From assembly GCA_905235285.1 (NCBI GenBank), contig CAJOLI010000001.1, positions 58,265 through 122,264 on the forward strand: DNA of 64,000 bases, given 5' to 3'. Shown here one piece after another: positions 22,542 to 33,296 of the stretch (positions within the stretch are counted from its first letter, which is position 1; each line of letters opens with the position of its first letter). This stretch comes from an uncultured Bacteroidaceae bacterium (GTDB lineage: Bacteria; Bacteroidota; Bacteroidia; Bacteroidales; Bacteroidaceae). A model generated the notes under the pieces. The model had not been told where the DNA came from. It did not search any database and was given only the letters and a program-made list of their open reading frames with translations. Both the position numbers and the translations under genes were made by a program.

Positions 22542-24635
22542 ATGAAAAGACTTCTGAAATCTATCCTTCTCTTTTTTACTTACTTGATTGCAAGCCAAAC
22601 ACTTTACGCCCAAATAATTGACCCTGTGAAGGCCTCCGTTGAGCAGAAAGCGGTCAGCGGCAAGGATGACGTCGTCGATATAGTCTTTACCTTCGTCATC
22701 GACGAAGGCTGGCACGTCTATGGTCCCGACAACAGCGGTGGCCCTACCCCCATGACAATCAAGTTCGAGTCTGTCGAAGGAGCTCAACCCGAAGGTTCCC
22801 TGCGCCTCTCCCCTGCCCCACAGCGCATTATGGACCCTATCTTTGAGTGCGAAGTGACATTCGTTGAGAAACGTGCAACTGCTACGCAGCGACTGAAGCT
22901 AAAGGATGGTGACTGGAAGGCCGACGGCTACATCACCTACGGTGCCTGCAACGACGAGAATTGTATGCCGCCAACGAACGTGGAATTCAGCTTTAAAGGC
23001 ACCAAAGCAACACCCACCCCCAAAGCAGAGAAACCTTCAGAATACAAAACAGTGGCTGTGCCCAACGAAAACACCATCGAACCATACGATACCCTTCAAC
23101 CCGACTCTGCCGCACAAGCACCCACCCCAGGACCCGATCTCGGCGACAACCCACAGCTCGGCGCCACTGACCTTTGGACGCCCGTCATCGATGAACTCCA
23201 TGCCCTCGATGCTCAGAGCGACACCAGCTCCCGATCCCTATGGGGCATCTTCCTGCTCGGAGTACTAGGCGGGCTCATAGCACTGCTCACACCATGCGTC
23301 TGGCCTATCATACCTATGACCGTGTCCTTCTTCCTCAAGCGCTCAAAGGACGATAAGCAGCAAGGCATCATCGACGCCATTCTCTACGGACTCTCCATCG
23401 TCGTCATATATGTCGGCTTAGGCCTACTCGTAACGCTCATCTGGGGGCCTTCCTCCCTCAATGCACTATCCACCAATGCCATCTTCAACCTCTTCCTCTT
23501 CGCCCTCTTGCTCATATTTGCTGCCTCGTTCCTCGGAGGATTCGAACTGACCTTACCATCGTCATGGTCCACGAAGATGGATGAGAAAGCCTCCTCTACT
23601 ACCGGCGTGATTTCTATATTCTTCATGGCATTGACGCTCGTGCTCGTATCCTTTTCGTGCACCGGGCCAATCATCGGTCTGCTGCTCGTTGACATGGTGA
23701 CGAGCGGTTCCGTCGTAGCGCCTACCGTAGGCATGCTCGGATTTGCACTCGCTCTCGCAGCTCCGTTCACGCTCTTTGCCATGTTCCCGACATGGCTTAA
23801 GTCCGCGCCTAAGAGCGGCAATTGGATGAACGTCATCAAGGTCGTCCTGGGCCTCGTCGAACTCGCCTTTGCGCTAAAGTTCCTCTCCGTGGCCGACCTT
23901 GCCTACGGCTGGCGACTGCTCGACCGCGAGACATTCCTCTGTCTTTGGATCCTCATCTTCGCCCTCATGGGATTTTACCTACTAGGCTGGATTCGTCTGC
24001 CGCACGACGAGGACGAATACGACGACGAAGGCAATGTCGTTGCACACCCTAAGATTGGCGTCACACGATTCCTCGCAGCACTCTGCGTCCTCGCCTTTGC
24101 CCTCTATATGGTTCCAGGCCTTTGGGGAGCACCCTGTAAGGCCGTCAGCGCTTTCGCCCCCCCTATGTGGACTCAGGACTTCAACCTCAACACCAACACC
24201 GTAGAGGCCGTATACACCGATTATGAGCAGGGCGTCGAGGCTGCTCGCCGTGCCGGCAAACCAGTCATGCTGGACTTCACCGGGTTCGGATGCGTCAACT
24301 GCCGCAAAATGGAAGCCGCCGTTTGGCCAGACCCACGCGTCCGCCAACTGATGACCGAGAACTACGTGCTCGTTAGCCTATACGTTGACGACAAGACGCC
24401 ACTGCCCACCACCGTCCAAGTGACCGAAACCGATGGCACTGTACGCAAGCTACGCACCGTGGGTGACCATTGGAGCTACTTGCAACGCACTAAATTCGGA
24501 GCACAGACGCAACCATTCTATGTTCTCATCGACCACCAAGGACGGCCGTTAGCAGGCTCTTATAGCTACAAGGAGGACGTCCCCGCCTTCGTCTGTTGGC
24601 TCGAGAGCGGCCTCAAGAGGTTCAAGGCGAAGTGA
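22542..24635 (+). CDS. dsbD: Thiol:disulfide interchange protein DsbD
   Basis: N-terminal DsbD-alpha-like domain, multi-TM core with LLTPCVWPIIPMT, C-terminal thioredoxin GFGCVNCRKME. Confidence 0.93.
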   Translation: MKRLLKSILLFFTYLIASQTLYAQIIDPVKASVEQKAVSGKDDVVDIVFTFVIDEGWHVYGPDNSGGPTPMTIKFESVEGAQPEGSLRLSPAPQRIMDPIFECEVTFVEKRATATQRLKLKDGDWKADGYITYGACNDENCMPPTNVEFSFKGTKATPTPKAEKPSEYKTVAVPNENTIEPYDTLQPDSAAQAPTPGPDLGDNPQLGATDLWTPVIDELHALDAQSDTSSRSLWGIFLLGVLGGLIALLTPCVWPIIPMTVSFFLKRSKDDKQQGIIDAILYGLSIVVIYVGLGLLVTLIWGPSSLNALSTNAIFNLFLFALLLIFAASFLGGFELTLPSSWSTKMDEKASSTTGVISIFFMALTLVLVSFSCTGPIIGLLLVDMVTSGSVVAPTVGMLGFALALAAPFTLFAMFPTWLKSAPKSGNWMNVIKVVLGLVELAFALKFLSVADLAYGWRLLDRETFLCLWILIFALMGFYLLGWIRLPHDEDEYDDEGNVVAHPKIGVTRFLAALCVLAFALYMVPGLWGAPCKAVSAFAPPMWTQDFNLNTNTVEAVYTDYEQGVEAARRAGKPVMLDFTGFGCVNCRKMEAAVWPDPRVRQLMTENYVLVSLYVDDKTPLPTTVQVTETDGTVRKLRTVGDHWSYLQRTKFGAQTQPFYVLIDHQGRPLAGSYSYKEDVPAFVCWLESGLKRFKAK

Positions 24636-24755
24636 GAGCCGAAAGTTCTTCGCATATAGCAAAGCTTTGTTACCCCAAAGCGGAGTGTTGTATACCTATA
24701 CGCCGCGGAATATATGTCGTCTATACGCAGAAGAACCTGGTAATATAAATAGACT

Positions 24756-24844
24756 TTAAAGAGAGTGTGTCAAAATGAAGTGAACCCCGAAAGTTTATTG
24801 GTCTAACTTTCGGGGTTCACTTCATTTTGACACACTCTCTTTAA
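24756..24844. repeat. Perfect 40-bp inverted repeat with 9-nt loop
   Basis: TTAAAGAGAGTGTGTCAAAATGAAGTGAACCCCGAAAGTT / AACTTTCGGGGTTCACTTCATTTTGACACACTCTCTTTAA. Confidence 0.95.
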
Positions 24845-24887
24845 GAGATAAAAAACCGGTAAACCGGAAGTATGAGTCGTGGCTATC

Positions 24888-25316
24888 TTAGTCGTCCATA
24901 CCGATGAGCACACCTTGATAGTTGAACTTAAGGTCTAGATTGTTGGAGAGCTCTATTTCAATGCCCCAACGCTCTTTGTCGATCTTCGTAATCAGCGTAC
25001 CGGGGAAATTCGTCTGCACATACTTCTTGATAGCCTCGGGGACAATCGCTGTGGGCACGGCCGTCGTCTTGCAGTCTACCTTATCCCAGTTGCCCTTGCG
25101 GTTGAATGTCAGCTCTGTGCCATCGTCTAGGTGGCATTCGTAATCGCCGTAGTCCTTCTCGGCAAAGATTATTTTCTTACCAGGGAAGTTTGCCTGGATG
25201 AACGTTTTGGCTGCTGCGGGCAGAGCATCCGGAGCAATAGGTTTGTCATCGGCAAAAGTTGTGGCCGGAATCAACATACAAACGACGGCCATCAGCATCA
25301 TTTTAATCTGTTTCAT
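24888..25316 (-). CDS. PepSY-like domain secreted protein
   Basis: 142 aa, signal peptide, repeated F-x-GKKI...DYECHLDDGTELTFNRKGNW pattern. Confidence 0.8.
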   Translation of the reverse strand: MKQIKMMLMAVVCMLIPATTFADDKPIAPDALPAAAKTFIQANFPGKKIIFAEKDYGDYECHLDDGTELTFNRKGNWDKVDCKTTAVPTAIVPEAIKKYVQTNFPGTLITKIDKERWGIEIELSNNLDLKFNYQGVLIGMDD

Positions 25317-25418
25317 TGTCTTGGTTTGTTTAAGTTAATAACTAGCGTTTCCATAGCTTCGCTTGATTTGGAAATTCTTCGCAGAGCGAGCTCGGCAACC
25401 CGAAGGGTGACGCTTGAT

Positions 25419-25688
25419 TCAATTGTCTATTTCCATGTCCTTCAATTGGCCGTCCTTATTGAACTCCAGCTCCAAGCCACCGTCGAGGTGCACCTTATAG
25501 GTTGTATTGAAGAGTTCAGCATCTTTCTTTGCAAAAAGAATTGAACGGTCAGCATAATTCTGTTTGAGATATGTTTGAGCAGCCACGGGTAGCTGATCAA
25601 CAGTAATGATGGTGTCGCGGTCGCCGCAAGAGGTGAGAGTCGCCAGACTCAGTAGCGTTGCTACGCATAGGATTGCAAAATGTTTCAT
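25419..25688 (-). CDS. PepSY-like domain protein, short paralogue
   Basis: 89 aa lipoprotein-like (LTSCGDRD), YKVHLDGGLELEFNKDGQL resembles the neighbouring gene. Confidence 0.78.
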   Translation of the reverse strand: MKHFAILCVATLLSLATLTSCGDRDTIITVDQLPVAAQTYLKQNYADRSILFAKKDAELFNTTYKVHLDGGLELEFNKDGQLKDMEIDN

Positions 25689-25851
25689 TTTTCGTGTTTA
25701 TATTAAATAATCAATTGCAAATTTAAGACATTATTTTCATATACAAGCATTTCATTCGTTATTTTTTTTATTTGCAACACAATTTATCAATATCGTAATT
25801 ATTTTGTTACATAATTGCAACATTCGCTAGATAAATACATAAATAAAAATA

Positions 25852-25888
25852 AGGAGGCGGCCGCTATTTCATGTAGCGGCCGCCTCTT
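25852..25888. terminator. GC-rich hairpin terminator
   Basis: GAGGCGGCCGCTA-TTTCATG-TAGCGGCCGCCTC. Confidence 0.75.
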
Positions 25889-25959
25889 GACATAAGCTTG
25901 CTTTTGTAGTAGAGAATGTGTGTCTTAATATGTGTTTGTGTTGTGCTGTGCCTAATTAT

Positions 25960-27327
25960 TCAGATTACCTTCTCCAGCTTGGCGATGTTCTCCGCCACTT
26001 GCTCATCAGTGACCTCATAGTTCTGGAGGTTGCCGCTGAGGTATTGGTCATAGGCGCTCATGTCAATTAATCCGTGGCCGCTGAGGTTAAACAAGATTAC
26101 CTTCTCCTCTCCTGTCTCCTTGCACTTGAGAGCCTCGCGGATGGTGGCTGCTATGGCGTGTGAGCTCTCTGGTGCCGGAATGATGCCCTCGGTGCGGGCG
26201 AAGAGCATACCGGCATCAAAGGTCTCGAGCTGTGGAATATCTACGGCTTCCATCAGCCCGTCCTTCAGCAACTGGCTGACGATTACGCCGGCACCATGGT
26301 AGCGAAGACCGCCCGCATGGATATTTGCCGGCATGAAGTTGTGGCCCAGCGTGAACATCGGCAGAAGGGGCGTATAACCAGCCTCATCGCCGAAATCATA
26401 CTGGAACACACCGCGCGTCAGTTTCGGACACGACGAGGGTTCGGCAGCTATGAAGCGCGTCTGCTTGCCCTCGAGAATATTGTGGCGCATGAAGGGGAAG
26501 GATACACCACCGAAGTTAGAACCACCACCGAAGCAAGCTATCACCACGTCGGGGTATTCGCCAGCCATGGCCATCTGCTTCTCTGCCTCAAGACCAATGA
26601 TCGACTGATGTAGCGCTACGTGGTTGAGTACCGACCCCAGCGTATACTTGCAGTTGGGCGTCGACATTGCCAACTCGATAGCCTCGGAGATAGCCGTGCC
26701 CAGCGAACCCTGATTCATTGGGTCGCGAGTGATAATGTCCTTGCCTGCACGCGTCGACATAGAGGGCGAAGCCTCCACCGTGGCGCCGAACGTCTGCATG
26801 ATAGAGCGGCGGTAAGGTTTCTGGTTGTACGAAATCTTCACCTGATAGACGGCGCATTCCAGACCGAACACCTTGGCGGCATACGACAACGCTGCGCCCC
26901 ACTGGCCGGCACCTGTCTCCGTGGTGATATGCGTCACACCCTGTATCTTATTAAAATACGCCTGCGCGAGGGCCGAGTTAAGTTTATGGCTGCCAACGGG
27001 GCTGACGCTCTCGTTTTTGAAATAGATATGAGCGGGAGTGCCAAGAGCTTCCTCCAGTCCGTAAGCGCGCACCAATGGTGTCGAGCGGTAGAACTTATAC
27101 ATCTCGCGAACCTCTTCTGGGATATCAATCCAAGCATCTGTCTGGTTCAGTTCCTGACGTGCCAGTTCCTCGGCGAATATCGGGAAGAGGTCTTCTGCCT
27201 TCAGCGGCTCTTTTGTTGCCGGATGAATAGGAGGCATTGGCTTATTTGGCATATCAGCCTGTATGTTATACCACTGCGTTGGAATCTCGCGTTCTGGAAG
27301 AAAATAGCGTTTCTGTCTGTCGCTCAT
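25960..27327 (-). CDS. TrpB-like PLP-dependent enzyme (TrpB2 type)
   Basis: 455 aa; SPVGSHKLNSALAQAYFNK, TETGAGQWGAALS, GGGSNFGG. Confidence 0.93.
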   Translation of the reverse strand: MSDRQKRYFLPEREIPTQWYNIQADMPNKPMPPIHPATKEPLKAEDLFPIFAEELARQELNQTDAWIDIPEEVREMYKFYRSTPLVRAYGLEEALGTPAHIYFKNESVSPVGSHKLNSALAQAYFNKIQGVTHITTETGAGQWGAALSYAAKVFGLECAVYQVKISYNQKPYRRSIMQTFGATVEASPSMSTRAGKDIITRDPMNQGSLGTAISEAIELAMSTPNCKYTLGSVLNHVALHQSIIGLEAEKQMAMAGEYPDVVIACFGGGSNFGGVSFPFMRHNILEGKQTRFIAAEPSSCPKLTRGVFQYDFGDEAGYTPLLPMFTLGHNFMPANIHAGGLRYHGAGVIVSQLLKDGLMEAVDIPQLETFDAGMLFARTEGIIPAPESSHAIAATIREALKCKETGEEKVILFNLSGHGLIDMSAYDQYLSGNLQNYEVTDEQVAENIAKLEKVI

Positions 27328-27575
27328 AATGATTTATGCTTTTAAGTTTAGATTTACATCAATGCTTTTTCATTTTTCGGGTACAAATGTAAACTTTCTT
27401 TTGTCAACGACCTAAAACGAGAACCACTTTTCAGTATAAACGGGCAAAAAACAAGCACGAACACCATGGCTCGATAATAATGTTTTTTACACGTAGAACT
27501 GCATCGGTGCTATCAGCACTATCGGCACAACTGGCTCTTAAGGATTCCGCAAGCCCTTAAGGGATTTGCACTGAA

Positions 27576-27607
27576 GTCCCAAGACTTTCGGGGAAAGGTC
27601 TTGGGAC
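27576..27607. terminator. Hairpin, candidate terminator for the upstream minus-strand HAD gene
   Basis: GTCCCAAGACTTT-CGGGG-AAAGGTCTTGGGAC. Confidence 0.65.
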
Positions 27608-27644
27608 GTTTCTGAATAACAGTTGGCAAAGATATCTGTATATG

Positions 27645-28271
27645 CTAACTGGCGAGGCAACGGGTGAGGGCTGCGCGCCAGTCGGCGTTCTTCTCAACTA
27701 GGAGGGTGTGGATGCCGAGGCGGGCGGCGGCTTCGACGTTGGCGGCACTGTCATCGAGAAAGAGGGTTTCGGAGGGGGCTATGGCGGCATCCTCGAGCAT
27801 GTGGCAGAAGATGCCTTCGGAGGGCTTCATGATGCCGACTTCGTAGGAGGTGTAGCACTTGTCCATGAAGCTGCTGAGGGGACGACCATAGGCGCAGAAA
27901 GCGGGGCTCTCGGCCCACTCCTGGACATATGGGTTAGTGTTGGAGAGAAGGAATGTGCGATAGCCGCGACGACGCAGGTCGTCGATGGCATCAAGTCGGC
28001 GGGGGTCTACGGGACCGCCGACGTAACCTAGCCATGCGGAGAGGACTTCGTCGTGGGTGAGCTCGCGATGGCACATGCTACTGAGTTCCCGACGGAAGGC
28101 ATCGGGGGTGATGCGGCCAGACTCAAGTTCTTCGAAGATGCCGCGTTGGTGGTAGCGGTCGAGGCGCAAGTCGGCATCGGCAAGGCCTATGCGCTTGAAG
28201 CTCTCGACGGCTTGTTCATAGGCGAGGTCGAAGATGACGCCGCCGAAGTCAAAGGCTATATTCTTAATCAT
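27645..28271 (-). CDS. HAD-superfamily hydrolase
   Basis: Begins IKNIAFDFGGVIFDL (HAD motif I); LLSNTNP; FLDDSAANVEAA. Confidence 0.88.
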   Translation of the reverse strand: MIKNIAFDFGGVIFDLAYEQAVESFKRIGLADADLRLDRYHQRGIFEELESGRITPDAFRRELSSMCHRELTHDEVLSAWLGYVGGPVDPRRLDAIDDLRRRGYRTFLLSNTNPYVQEWAESPAFCAYGRPLSSFMDKCYTSYEVGIMKPSEGIFCHMLEDAAIAPSETLFLDDSAANVEAAARLGIHTLLVEKNADWRAALTRCLAS

Positions 28272-28277
28272 AATTTT

Positions 28278-29573
28278 TTAGTTCCCATCAGGTTTCTCGG
28301 CTTCGAAGAAGGGGGAGTCGACCCAATGGAAGGTGGTAAGGTCGTCGGGGTGCGCAGGGTTGAAGGGTGCGGCAGCGGGATAGAGTGCTTTGTACTCGGG
28401 CCTGATGGCATCGAAGAGTGAGAGGTTGAGTTGGCGCATGCCCTCGATGACGCATTTGGCTATCTCGTATGCTCCGTAGGGGTTGAAATGTGTGTTATCC
28501 TTGAAGTCGGAAGTCTGGCCAGGATAACTGCCTGCGGGATAGTGGACGAAGGCTCGCTTGCTCCCTTCCTCGCCAAAGGCTTCGAAGAGAGTGCGCGTCA
28601 TGGCGTGGAGGTCGATGAGCGGTACGTTCTCGCGCTCGGCCACCCAAGCCATGGCTTCAGGGTAGTCGGCGTGGGTTTCTTGTATACGTCCGTCGCGGAA
28701 GTTGCGACGTTGCGTCGGCGTGACGAATATGGGCGTGGCGCTTCGAGCGCGCGTTTCATCTATAAATGTCTTCAGGGCAGTGGCGAAGTTGTAGTATGCT
28801 CCCATGCCAGGCCCGCGCTGCTTTTGGTCGTTGTGCCCAAACTCTGCGATGAGGAAGTCGCCGGCTTTCATCATGGACAGTGCTTTTGCCAGTCGTCCGG
28901 CGGCGATGAAGGTGGAGGCCGTCTCGCCACTCTCGGCAAAGTTGGCCACGGCTATCTTATCGCCAAACCAGCGCGTAATCATTTGTCCCCACGATGCCCA
29001 TGGCTCGGTGTCTTGGTCTACTACGGTGCTGTTGCCGCAGAGGAAGAGCGTCGGAACGGCGTCGTCACGTTCGATGCGAATGCGTGAACAGGCAGGAGCA
29101 TCGCCGTTGATCTCGAGGGTGAGACGGTCGTCGAAATTGAGCTTTGTAAGCTCACGCGGCTTTAGGCGTATAGCTCGCTGGGCGTCAATCTGCGGCGAGT
29201 GTTTGTGCACGATGAAGGTGACATCGCGCTGCTCGCCTTTCTTCGTGGCGAGGTTCTCGACGAAGAGGCGACGGCTCTCGGCACGCACGGTGGTAGAGGA
29301 TGCTCGGCGTCGCGAGCCGAGGGTCACAGTGACGCGGTAGTTGCCGTCGGGGACGCGCAGGCTGAAAAAGAAGGGCTCCGGCGCTCCCATCTTTGAGGGC
29401 GAAGGAATGAAATCGAAGCCGTAGGCAGTCTGAGGTGAATAGCGGTCTGAGGTGGCGACGAGGGTAATGCCCACATCGTTGCGCTTGGCCCCAGAGAAAT
29501 CGAAATCCCACGACTGGGCATGAGCGCCGAGCATCAGAGGGAGGAAGGCAATGAGAAAAAGCAAACGGTGCAT
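28278..29573 (-). CDS. SGNH/GDSL esterase, rhamnogalacturonan acetylesterase-like
   Basis: FLCGNSTVVDQD (block I), FGHNDQK, DNTHFNPYGA; start moved to MHRLLFLIAFLPLMLGAHAQ signal peptide. Confidence 0.88.
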   Translation of the reverse strand: MHRLLFLIAFLPLMLGAHAQSWDFDFSGAKRNDVGITLVATSDRYSPQTAYGFDFIPSPSKMGAPEPFFFSLRVPDGNYRVTVTLGSRRRASSTTVRAESRRLFVENLATKKGEQRDVTFIVHKHSPQIDAQRAIRLKPRELTKLNFDDRLTLEINGDAPACSRIRIERDDAVPTLFLCGNSTVVDQDTEPWASWGQMITRWFGDKIAVANFAESGETASTFIAAGRLAKALSMMKAGDFLIAEFGHNDQKQRGPGMGAYYNFATALKTFIDETRARSATPIFVTPTQRRNFRDGRIQETHADYPEAMAWVAERENVPLIDLHAMTRTLFEAFGEEGSKRAFVHYPAGSYPGQTSDFKDNTHFNPYGAYEIAKCVIEGMRQLNLSLFDAIRPEYKALYPAAAPFNPAHPDDLTTFHWVDSPFFEAEKPDGN

Positions 29574-29698
29574 GAGGCGGTGAGTAAGGATTAAGGATTG
29601 ATGTGTAAGGAATGTTATGCAAAAGTAATATATAAGTGTCACGGAGAGGCATTATGGAGAGAAAAAATAGTGTGAAGACAAAAAAAAATGCAACTTTG

Positions 29699-29729
29699 TT
29701 GGACGTTAACGGAAAAAGTGCTACCTTTG
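29699..29729 (+). promoter_or_regulatory. Putative -33/-7 promoter for tRNA-Thr
   Basis: TTGG, 19 nt, TACCTTTG. Confidence 0.6.
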
Positions 29730-29805
29730 CGCTCGGTTTTCGGAAAGAGGGCTGTGTTGATGCACCTGTCACTACATCGCTGTCCACGTTTTCCGGTTAG
29801 TCCAA

Positions 29806-29881
<76 letters not shown>

Positions 29882-29941
29882 TGAACAAACGCAGATATCT
29901 CGCCGCCGTGAGTGTCTGCGTTTTTAAATTTATATTTCGAG

Positions 29942-30967
29942 ATGTCACGGACTCGCAACATACTTTTCGCACTGGCTGCCGTAGCCCTCGTTGGCACTAT
30001 CGCAGCCTTTGTAGCGTGGCGCAGTCTCTTTGCCACTTTTGATATTGATGAGCCCACGAACATCTACGTCCGCCCCACCACCACCGAGGCTGACATACGT
30101 CAACAAATCAGCGACCGCTTTGCACCTGGCTCAATGCTTGGCTGGACAATTCTCAGCCACACATTCCCCTACACTCCACACACGGGCTGCTACACCGTAG
30201 AGCCTACTGATGACCTGCTGAGCGTCTATCGTCGCCTACGCCGCGGCCAGCAGACGCCCGTGCGGCTGACAGTACCCTCGGTGCGCCGTCTCGCGCGCCT
30301 GGCCGGCACGCTGGCCAACTGCCTGATGCTCGACTCTGCCGAGGTGGCCACAGCGTTTGCCGACAGCGCCTTCGCTGCAGCCCAAGGCTACAACACTGCT
30401 TCCCTACCCTCGCTGTTCATCCCCAACACCTACGAGGTCTACTGGGACACGTCACTCGAGCGGCTGATGCAACGTCTGAAGCGAGAGCACGATGCATTCT
30501 GGCAGGCTGAAGGGCGCGACGAGGCGGCCCGTGAGCTCGGGATGACCCGCGAAGAGGTGGCCACCCTGGCCAGTATCATCGACGAAGAAACGAACTACGG
30601 CCCTGAGCGCGCTCGCATCGCAGGCCTCTACATCAACCGCCTGCATCGTGGCATGCCCTTGCAAGCCGACCCCACGGTTAAATTCGCCCTAGGCAACGAC
30701 AGCCTGCGCCGAATCCTCAACAGTCACCTGCGTACGCCCAGCCCCTACAACACATACCTCAACACTGGCCTGCCGCCAGGACCTATTCGCATAGCTACGA
30801 TAGCGAGCATTGACGCTGTGCTCAACGCCGAGAAGCACGACTACCTTTATTTTTGCGCGCGTGAGGATTTCAGCGGTTCGCACAACTTTGCACGTACCTA
30901 TGCCGAGCACATGGCAAATGCCCGACGATACCAGCAGGCGCTAAATGCGAGGGGAATACGGAAGTGA
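29942..30967 (+). CDS. mltG: Endolytic transglycosylase MltG (YceG-like)
   Basis: Single TM; LASIIDEETNYGPERARIAGLYINRLHRGMPLQADPTVKFAL; TGLPPGPI. Confidence 0.92.
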   Translation: MSRTRNILFALAAVALVGTIAAFVAWRSLFATFDIDEPTNIYVRPTTTEADIRQQISDRFAPGSMLGWTILSHTFPYTPHTGCYTVEPTDDLLSVYRRLRRGQQTPVRLTVPSVRRLARLAGTLANCLMLDSAEVATAFADSAFAAAQGYNTASLPSLFIPNTYEVYWDTSLERLMQRLKREHDAFWQAEGRDEAARELGMTREEVATLASIIDEETNYGPERARIAGLYINRLHRGMPLQADPTVKFALGNDSLRRILNSHLRTPSPYNTYLNTGLPPGPIRIATIASIDAVLNAEKHDYLYFCAREDFSGSHNFARTYAEHMANARRYQQALNARGIRK

Positions 30968-31049
30968 AAAGGCGAAGCCACCCGTTGCCACCTAAAGAGG
31001 AGCGTCTGGAAGTATGGAATAGGGATTATAGATTAATATTTTAATAAAT

Positions 31050-33239
31050 ATGTCATCAGCACTTCGTTTTCAAGTAGTAGGAGAAGCCTTCAAGAAACAT
31101 CCCGTGGAGGTGAAGGCTCCGGCAGAACGGCCTTCAGAGTTTTTTGGCAAATACGTCTTCGACCGCAAGACGATGTGTAAGTACCTGCCGGCCGATGTCT
31201 ACTCCAAGATGTTAGATGTCATGGACGGCGGCGCCACCCTTGACCTGGCCACGGCAGACATCGTGGCCGAGGGAATGAAGCGATGGGCCATGGAGCTGGG
31301 CGTGACACACTCCACTCACTGGTTCCAACCTCTCACCGAAGGTACGGCCGAGAAACACGACGGTTTTGTGGTGCACGACGGCAAGGGTGGGATGATAGAG
31401 GAATTCACGGGCAAGCAGTTGGTGCAGCAGGAACCCGACGCCAGCTCGTTCCCCAGCGGAGGCATTCGCTCGACCTTCGAGGCCCGAGGTTATTCAGCCT
31501 GGGACCCAGCATCGCCCGTCTTCGTCATTGGCGACACTCTGATGATTCCCACTGTATTCATCGCCTACACTGGCGAAGCCCTCGACTACAAAGCACCGCT
31601 GAAGAAGGCATTGCACGCTGTGGACATTGCAGCCACGGCCGTAGCTCAGCTTTTCTATCCGGAGGTAAAGAAAGTAGTCTCGAACCTGGGATGGGAGCAG
31701 GAATATTTTCTCGTTGACGAAGGCCTCTACGCCGCACGCCCCGACCTGCTCATGACTGGCCGAACGCTCATGGGCCACGACTCGGCCAAGAACCAGCAGA
31801 TGGACGACCACTACTTCGGCTCGATACCCGAGCGCGTGGCGGCTTTCATGCGCGACCTTGAGATACGAGCTCTCGAGCTCGGCATCCCCTGCAAGACTCG
31901 CCACAACGAAGCGGCACCAAACCAGTTTGAGCTGGCGCCCATCTACGAAGAGACGAATCTTGCCGTCGACCACAATATGCTGCTGATGATGCTCATGAAG
32001 AATGTGGCACGCCACCACGGCTTCCGCTGTCTGCTCCATGAGAAACCCTTCGCCGGCATCAACGGATCTGGCAAGCACAACAACTGGAGCCTGACAACAG
32101 ACACAGGCATACTACTCCACGGCCCCGGTCGCACACAAAAAGACAACCTGCGGTTTATCACGTTCATTGTGGAGACGCTCGTTGCCGTTTGGCGTCACAA
32201 CGGGTTGCTGAAAGCCAGTATCGTAAGTGCCGCCAATGCCCACCGGCTTGGAGGCTTCGAGGCACCACCAAACATTATCTCGAGTTTCTTGGGTGCACAA
32301 CTCTCAGATGTACTCGATCACCTTGAGAAATCAGCCGACGACGACATTCGCTTGGATACCAAGCATGGTCTGCGCCTCGATATTCCACAGATACCTGAGT
32401 TGCTCATCGACAACACCGACCGCAACCGCACATCGCCATTCGCTTTCACCGGCAACCGCTTCGAGTTCCGAGCCGTAGGTTCTGAGGCCAACTGCGCCAG
32501 CGCCATGATAGCCCTTAATGCCGCTGTTGCCGAGGCTCTGATGGACTTCCGCCGCCGCGTCGACGAGCTCACGGCCACGGGCGTCGACGCGATGAGCGCT
32601 GTGCTGAAAGTAGTGCGACAGGACATCTCCCTCTGCCGCCCAATACGCTTCGACGGCAACGGCTACAGCCACGAATGGATGGAGGAAGCCGCCAGCCGCG
32701 GCCTCGACACCGAAGGCTCCGTGCCACTCATCATCGACCGCTACCTCGACGAGGACAGCGTTGCAATGTTTGCTCGCACAAATGTCTTCGAACGTAAAGA
32801 GTTAGAAGCGCGCAACGAGATTAAATGGGATACTTATACCAAGAAGATTCAGATCGAAGCCCGCATCTTTGGAGACCTCTGCATCAACCATATCGTGCCT
32901 GTAGCGACACGCTACCAGAGTCAGCTCATCGACAGCGTGCATAAAATGCTCAACATCTTCGACCAAGAGAAGGCCCGAGCGCTCTCAGCAAACAACACCT
33001 CACTCATAGAACAGATAGCCGAACACACGTCATTCATAACGTCGCACGTAGAACAACTCATAGAAGCCCGGCGCGTAGCAAACCGCATCAAGGACGTACG
33101 CCAGCGGGCCATCGCCTATCACGACACTGTGGCGCCTCTGATTGAGCGAATCCGAAAGCACGTCGACCAGCTGGAGCTCATAGTCGACGACGAACTATGG
33201 CCGCTGCCCAAGTACCGAGAATTGCTGTTTATCAGGTAA
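31050..33239 (+). CDS. glnN: Glutamine synthetase type III
   Basis: 729 aa; FGKYVFDRKTMCKYL, KTRHNEAAPNQFELAPIYEETNLAVDHN, HEKPFAGINGSGKHNNWS. Confidence 0.95.
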   Translation: MSSALRFQVVGEAFKKHPVEVKAPAERPSEFFGKYVFDRKTMCKYLPADVYSKMLDVMDGGATLDLATADIVAEGMKRWAMELGVTHSTHWFQPLTEGTAEKHDGFVVHDGKGGMIEEFTGKQLVQQEPDASSFPSGGIRSTFEARGYSAWDPASPVFVIGDTLMIPTVFIAYTGEALDYKAPLKKALHAVDIAATAVAQLFYPEVKKVVSNLGWEQEYFLVDEGLYAARPDLLMTGRTLMGHDSAKNQQMDDHYFGSIPERVAAFMRDLEIRALELGIPCKTRHNEAAPNQFELAPIYEETNLAVDHNMLLMMLMKNVARHHGFRCLLHEKPFAGINGSGKHNNWSLTTDTGILLHGPGRTQKDNLRFITFIVETLVAVWRHNGLLKASIVSAANAHRLGGFEAPPNIISSFLGAQLSDVLDHLEKSADDDIRLDTKHGLRLDIPQIPELLIDNTDRNRTSPFAFTGNRFEFRAVGSEANCASAMIALNAAVAEALMDFRRRVDELTATGVDAMSAVLKVVRQDISLCRPIRFDGNGYSHEWMEEAASRGLDTEGSVPLIIDRYLDEDSVAMFARTNVFERKELEARNEIKWDTYTKKIQIEARIFGDLCINHIVPVATRYQSQLIDSVHKMLNIFDQEKARALSANNTSLIEQIAEHTSFITSHVEQLIEARRVANRIKDVRQRAIAYHDTVAPLIERIRKHVDQLELIVDDELWPLPKYRELLFIR

Positions 33240-33251
33240 GGGATTATGAAC

Positions 33252-33280
33252 AAAAAGCTGTGCATGTGCACAGCTTTTTT
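33252..33280. terminator. Bidirectional terminator
   Basis: AAAAAGCTGTGCA-TG-TGCACAGCTTTTTT between convergent genes. Confidence 0.9.
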
Positions 33281-33296
33281 ATTTGTGTTGGCATTC

